From: Salminus brasiliensis
Taxonomy: Eukaryota; Chordata; Actinopteri; Characiformes; Bryconidae
Reading direction: 5' to 3'
DNA length: 64,000 nucleotides
NCBI RefSeq assembly: GCF_030463535.1
Contig: NC_132891.1
Coordinates: 12,311,949 to 12,375,948, forward strand
Positions 58,992 to 64,000 of the stretch are shown here, piece after piece (the first letter of the stretch is position 1; each line of letters starts with the position of its first letter). The notes beneath the pieces are model-generated. The model saw only the letters and a program-made list of their open reading frames with translations. It searched no databases and was not told the origin of the DNA. A program made the translations under genes and the position numbers.

Positions 58992-61384
58992 GTGCCAAGC
59001 TGCTATTCCACTTCATTTTGCTGTTGGTCTGTCTCTGTTTGTACCTGTTAGGCTACCAAAAGTGGTTTCCATATATCAATAGCAGAGTGATTTATGTGTG
59101 CAAATCACCGTAATTCAAACACTTATTTAAGTGGGTGATTGTCTCTCACTATAGGGACGTTGGATAACTCTTCCAATGAGAGGTCACAAGGTCTGTGCAG
59201 CTGTGGTTCACAGCTTGATCCAGCTTGAGTGTAACATACAGATTCATCCCAAAAAACACTTTAAAAAAATACATCAGAAGGCCGAAATGTGAGCAGGCAT
59301 TCAGTTCACTAGAGCCCCCCCCCCTTTATCTTTTAACATACTCTTACATTTGCCTCTTTTCATCTCTTCTGGAGGCCGACGTTGCACAGCAGTTTACTTA
59401 ATTGCAGAATGAGAAACTCTGAGAAGGAGAAAAGAAGTGTTGAGAGCTACGTCCTTGATTTTTAAATCCAAGTAGGAACTTTGATCGCAGCTCTGCGTCA
59501 TTTTATGAAAACTCTTTGTTCATGTCTACCAGTGAACAGTAATGATGCAAGGGAACCATTTACGTCCACTTGATTGACCTCTGCTAAAGCTCAGCTGTGC
59601 AATGGATCCCTCCTTGCTCTCTCTCTCTCTCTCTCCTCCAGTTGCTTTTGACAGTTCCCCGGTTGCAAGGATAGCGAGCGAGCGAAGGGGAAACTACAGT
59701 AGAGTTATAGCAACAGCTGTGGTGGGCAAGGGGAGGGGGATGAAATGAGCAGGAGTGCATTCCTGACGGATTTCTCACTCCAGCTCTTGGCTGAGATCTT
59801 CTCTTCCCACCACTTTCAAGCCCACCGCTGCTCCTTGTAAAATTTGCTGCATATCAGAGAGGATCCCTCACGCTCTCCTGGGAAGCCCTTCTCCACAAGC
59901 AACATTAATCAATCAAGAGCTAGTGAAAAAAAAAGAAAAAAAGGGAAAACATGACTCCTTACCTCAGCTGTGTGGCTTCCCTTCTCTGACACCTCTGCAT
60001 TCTGGCCTGAAAACCTTTAGTCTTACACATTCATGAAACAGTATTGGACATCATATATGTTACCACATTATATAGTTAAAAAGGACAGGTTTACTAGACG
60101 CTATGGTTTCCAGGCTGTTGACTTGAAGTGATTTTATTTCCGAGTGTCTGATGTTGGGCATAGAGTAGAAAGAAAAACACAGACTATCATTACCAAATTC
60201 CGCAATTAAACTGCAGCTGTCCCTTTCGCTCCTCAGCTCCTTTTATTTCTCAGACTAAATTAGGTTCCAGCCAACTTTCACTCATGCTTCCTCTCCAGGG
60301 CCTTTCTCACTCTCTGGTCGCTCACTCAGGAAAAAATTACAGTTTATGCCACTTGGGTTGAAGTGAGAAATGTTTATGAGAAAATGTCACCAATCCAAAA
60401 CTGATTTTGAACCTCAGGTCAGGGGATATATAAGGGGTCATTTAGTCAGACTAGAGTAATTCTGATTGGAAAGATCAGCTCAAGGATAGTGCGTATGGTG
60501 TTTGTGATGATGACTGACAGAGCCATATCATCGCAGCATTCAGTAGCAGCAGTTTGTGGAGTGGGTCTATTTAGCAGAGAGAGTTTCTTTTGGCAATGTT
60601 GCAGACCCTGATGATCTCCCTGCCATGCTAGAGGCTGAGGCCAAATATCCCGCCACTGAAAAGCTCCCAATGGGGCATTTGGCCCTTTTGTATGCTTCGC
60701 TGCAACTGATGCAAATGAGACAAGTGGGCAAACATTAGTGCTAAGTGAAGGGCTTGCCTTTTGGACTTGATTTGCATGTTCTCTGGCTAAATAGCTAATA
60801 TCATGTGATTAAACTGTAGATTGAATCCATATAGTGGTTTTGTTATGGTATTTTTTAAAAGGGACATTAAATACATTGCCATACCAGTTCACTATAATTG
60901 TATTGGTTATTAAACATAGATTGTAATAACCCAGTATGTTTTGTGTCACTGATGGTTGCTTGTGTGTGTGCGTGTGGTTGTATATGTATACACAGTATGT
61001 ATGTATATATACCCTGTGAGTGCATGTGTGAGTCTTTGGCCGAGGCAGGCTCAGATGGACATGCCAGTGCGCTGGGGTCATTGCTTTTGTGGTGGGGAAG
61101 GTGTCTGACCCTCTTGGCTTTTGGCAGACCCTATGGCCTGAGTGTCAACCCACTTGAGCACAGCTGCGCTGACACAGTATCCAGATGTCAGACAAAAAGA
61201 CAGAGGAAGAATGAGGAAAGGAGGGGGGGCAGGGGGTGTTCTTTTGCCCAGACAGAAGAAGAAAGACAGCGGGTAGCAATAGAGTAAGGATATTGGTAGT
61301 GCTGAGCAGTAGCTTAAGTTTAAGCTTATCTCCTTGTCGTTATCAGCCGCTGTTGCTGAGTAATTACTCTTTCTCGTGCTGCAG

Positions 61385-61510
61385 TCGCGTTGCAGTCCCG
61401 CGGGACAAATGATGGGAAGCGATCCATATCTGACTAACTACGGGGCTAAGTACTTCCAGGTCATACAACATGACTACCTGTCTCCCCCCGCCACTGCTCT
61501 AGAAACATGA
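61385..61510 (+). CDS. Candidate unassigned terminal exon inside pax7 intron 5
   Basis: A strong acceptor (tactctttctcgtgctgcag) is followed by 41 open codons and TGA. They begin SRCSPAGQMMGSDPYLTNYG and end HDYLSPPATALET. Codon use and the aromatic/proline pattern look coding, and phase 0 would accept the pax7 exon 5 end. That join would replace homeodomain helix 3 and stop, giving a truncated Pax7. I do not recognise the peptide. A second AG at 61395 offers another phase. It could equally be a chance frame in a conserved non-coding element. Confidence 0.25.
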   Translation, partial: SRCSPAGQMMGSDPYLTNYGAKYFQVIQHDYLSPPATALET

Positions 61511-62149
61511 CTACACTGTTGTACCACCAGATGGAGATTTAAGCAGGATTCCACCAGCAGTGACAGATAGGCCAGTTGCGCTGAGGACAGAGAAATTATG
61601 TCTTTGGTTCGCTGTTGTGACAGCATGGAGAATTCCCCATTGATGGAAAAATGTCAGAGAGAGAACGTGAGGATAAAGGAGTGTTGTGTCTTTTTTACAA
61701 CAGTATGGTTAAATTACTCTCATACTGAAAGTGAGTGTTTGTTCTCTGTTGTTTTTATGTTTTATGTACAGCCTTGTCCAGGGTAAATGGATAAAGGAGA
61801 AGATAAGAAGATGGATTGAATTTTCTTGATTTGAATGTGTGCATTATTTCTTTATCAATGTATAGATTGCAAACTAACAGATGCAATTGTTTGTAGGTGG
61901 TTCAAAAATGAATTATATCACAACACTTACCTAACTTACATAACTTCTCCTCACGCAGCCATCACAATGTATTGTCATTTTTCACTTATTTAATATAAAT
62001 TGGATATGGCCCTTGATTTTAATATTGTGTCTAAATGTCATAATAAAAGACCAATAGAAATGTTCCATCACTGACTTCCATTACAAGTTGCTGCTATTTC
62101 AAAAATGTGACTTTTTTGATTGTAACCGACAATATGTAGATTACACATG

Positions 62150-62340
62150 CAGTACCAGTTTGGACACATCTGGTTGATCATCGGGGGGGGGGGGGGGGGG
62201 GGTATCCAACATAGTTAGGTGGATAATTTGTCTCCAGTGTCCTCTTTTTTGAAACCAAAAGTGTGGTCACCCTAGCATTTAGATCAAATGGTTTTAAGAT
62301 GATGATCAGATGATGATGTCCAAACTTTTGACTGGTACTG
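62150..62340. mobile_element. Tc1/mariner-like MITE carrying a G20 run
   Basis: The ends CAGTACCAGTTTGGACA and TGTCCAAACTTTTGACTGGTACTG are imperfect inverted partners of the Tc1-derived type (cagtaccagtcaaaagtttg-like). No transposase is present. A run of 20 G at 62183-62202 lies near the left end. A TA target duplication is not evident. Confidence 0.65.
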
Positions 62341-63492
62341 TCCATATGTAGTGTTGGATGTATTTTTTTAGTAGCAGTAATGTTTTGGTGGTTCTACAAT
62401 TTGGAGACTTCAGCAGAATTCTGGAATTCAGTGTTTTGAAAGTTTTAATAATCACCATGTATTTGGTTTGGTTTTCCTTATGTTTCCCTATATTTATTTC
62501 TGTTTTGGGTCAGGTGGTAAAGCTTTGGTGCTCTAAATAGCACATCGAGTATGGTAAAAAAAAAAAAAAAAAACAGCTCTGCAAAGTTTAAGCTGTGACA
62601 TTGCTTAGACCAATACCACACCACAACAGCTGTAAGCACATCAAACACAGCATTTGAACACAATGTAGCAGTGTAGTGGGATCTTGTAAAACCAGAGCTT
62701 CTCTGCATGCCTAAGAAATCGGTGGTCAAGCTGCAGCTTGCTGGCCTAAAATGTAGTAAGGCATGTTACTGTACATGCATCTGATAAAAAAACAGAGAGT
62801 AAGAGCAGAGTCCTTCCACATGCTGAACACATAGTGCTGTCTTCACTTCCCCTGTCTGCACTGACATTCTTTGATCCAGTCTGGATACAAGACATCCAGG
62901 CCACAAGTGTCAGCTCCCCTGTTGGGGAATCGTATCACATGAGCCATGATTGATCCCGGGAAAATCTGGAGCCAATAGTCCTCCGCTTGATCCTAACAAG
63001 ACAGGCAGAATGGGAACATCCGACAAAAGAAGGCCTTACATAAAGGGAGAAGCATGACTCTGTGTGAGTGTATGTGTGTGTGTGCACACTTCAGCATTAC
63101 TCAATCCATCCGTAACATATGGGTGCAGTAAAAATCGGGTTCGCAGAAGGCATTCCTAGAGAGGGGCCTGTTTTTACTATCCTCTATCACACGGTGACCT
63201 CACACCTTTGTGTGGTTGTACTTGCCCTGGCCCTAAGATCACCCCAGCCACAGCCAGACCCAGGCTCGCTGTGCCCCCTGACCATCAGCCCGCCAGCCCT
63301 CTCCACACAGCCTCCGAGATTGATGTGGGGCTTTTTTACGCCTCTCAGCCACTGCTATGTTCTACTTTTTTGCTGTGAAATTCAATCACGTTAGCCAGGT
63401 TTTACTCCTCTACGTTCCACGTGCCCACTGCCCAATGCCCCCACCCATGTGCAGTAATCCTAGGAAGACATATAGCCGCCATCCAGTGACTG

Positions 63493-63496
<4 letters not shown>

Positions 63497-63532
<36 letters not shown>
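63497..63532. repeat. (GA)n microsatellite
   Basis: About eighteen GA units. Confidence 0.93.
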
Positions 63533-63534
<2 letters not shown>

Positions 63535-64000
63535 GGATTGATAGGATGACCTGACTGATTGATATTGGATGAGGATGGTTGACAGAGCCAGCGTACCTCA
63601 GCTGGCCCAACTGTCATCTCTCATGTGGAAATGCACAGAACAATCAGATTTGTCTTCCATTTGCCTTCTTTCTTTTTGTCTTTCCCCATCACTCCATTCT
63701 GCTTTGCCGGGTGATTGAGGGTATATTGAATTTTTCCACTTCTGTTATCTCAGTACCAAAGGGGCAGATGTTCTAAGCTTTTTAAGGCAAGTTTCAGGCA
63801 CAGACAGAATGGCTTCTGGCCAGAAAAAGCATGCTAGCTATGTACGAAGCAGCCATATGAAGCTAATTGTGGAGTTTATTTGTCATATTTATCTTATTTT
63901 TTCATTAAACAACAGTGGGGGTAGTTTTTGTTTTTAACAGAAGATTGTAACCACAGCGATAATAAACGTACAAAACGAGTTGTATAATATGATCAGTTAG

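Larger units (their letters stand above)
58992..64000 (+). other. pax7 intron 5 (start)
   Basis: No segment encoding WFSNRRAR-like homeodomain helix 3 was found up to the window end, so exon 6 must lie beyond. The stretch holds CT/GA repeats, a Tc1-type MITE and one unassigned candidate exon at 61385. Confidence 0.6.

Noticed and set aside
61522..61545. CTCF-like 'taccaccagatggagattt'
   Set aside because: The core lacks the G-rich right half, so it is much weaker than the sites at 18242, 18467 and 29337.

Overview
The window is a piece of a ray-finned fish chromosome, probably an otophysan teleost such as a characin, catfish or knifefish. Long introns with GT/AG splice sites, dense AT/ATT/CT/GA microsatellites, L2-like LINE tails and many small inverted-repeat elements of the 'aaaggtgctacaaaaggttc' type point that way. 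The species guess is inference. The identification of the two main genes comes directly from their translated exons.

Layout. 1-7.66 kb is intergenic and holds MITEs and LINE fragments. At 7.66-16.68 kb lies errfi1 (MIG6/RALT, a feedback inhibitor of ErbB receptors) on the + strand: a TATA promoter, a non-coding first exon, a 4.5-kb intron with an old decayed tandem array, three coding exons (12540-12586, 12979-13061, 13843-14828) and a 3'UTR with an AATAAA signal near 16650. Between 16.7 and 32.4 kb lies a repeat-rich intergenic stretch. It holds a divergent pair of CTCF-like sites (18.24 and 18.47 kb), one probable terminal coding exon of an unrecognised minus-strand gene (20845-20909), an L2-like LINE 3' end (23.5-24.0 kb) and a 68-bp minisatellite of about 19 copies (25.5-26.8 kb).

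From about 32.5 kb to the end of the window is the 5' half of pax7 on the + strand: a promoter with an inverted CCAAT box and a TATA-like box, then exons 1 to 5. These encode the paired domain, the octapeptide and the first two helices of the paired-type homeodomain. The exon with homeodomain helix 3 was not found and should lie past 64000. Intron 3 is largely filled by a 39-bp minisatellite (45 regular units, then decayed copies). It stays open in the frame of exon 3, so intron retention would join the paired domain to about 600 residues of a 13-residue repeat. Intron 4 is about 21 kb and looks like a regulatory landscape; intron 5 continues to the window edge.

errfi1 (receptor tyrosine kinase feedback) and pax7 (neural crest and muscle progenitor transcription factor) are not known to form a functional unit. 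Both orthologues lie on human 1p36, so their proximity here is probably compacted or rearranged synteny. No bacterial-type system, CRISPR array, tRNA or rRNA gene was seen. The most unusual items are the exon-adjacent 39-bp array, the tandem splice sites around pax7 exon 3, changes in the ErbB-inhibiting part of errfi1, and two unassigned candidate exons.
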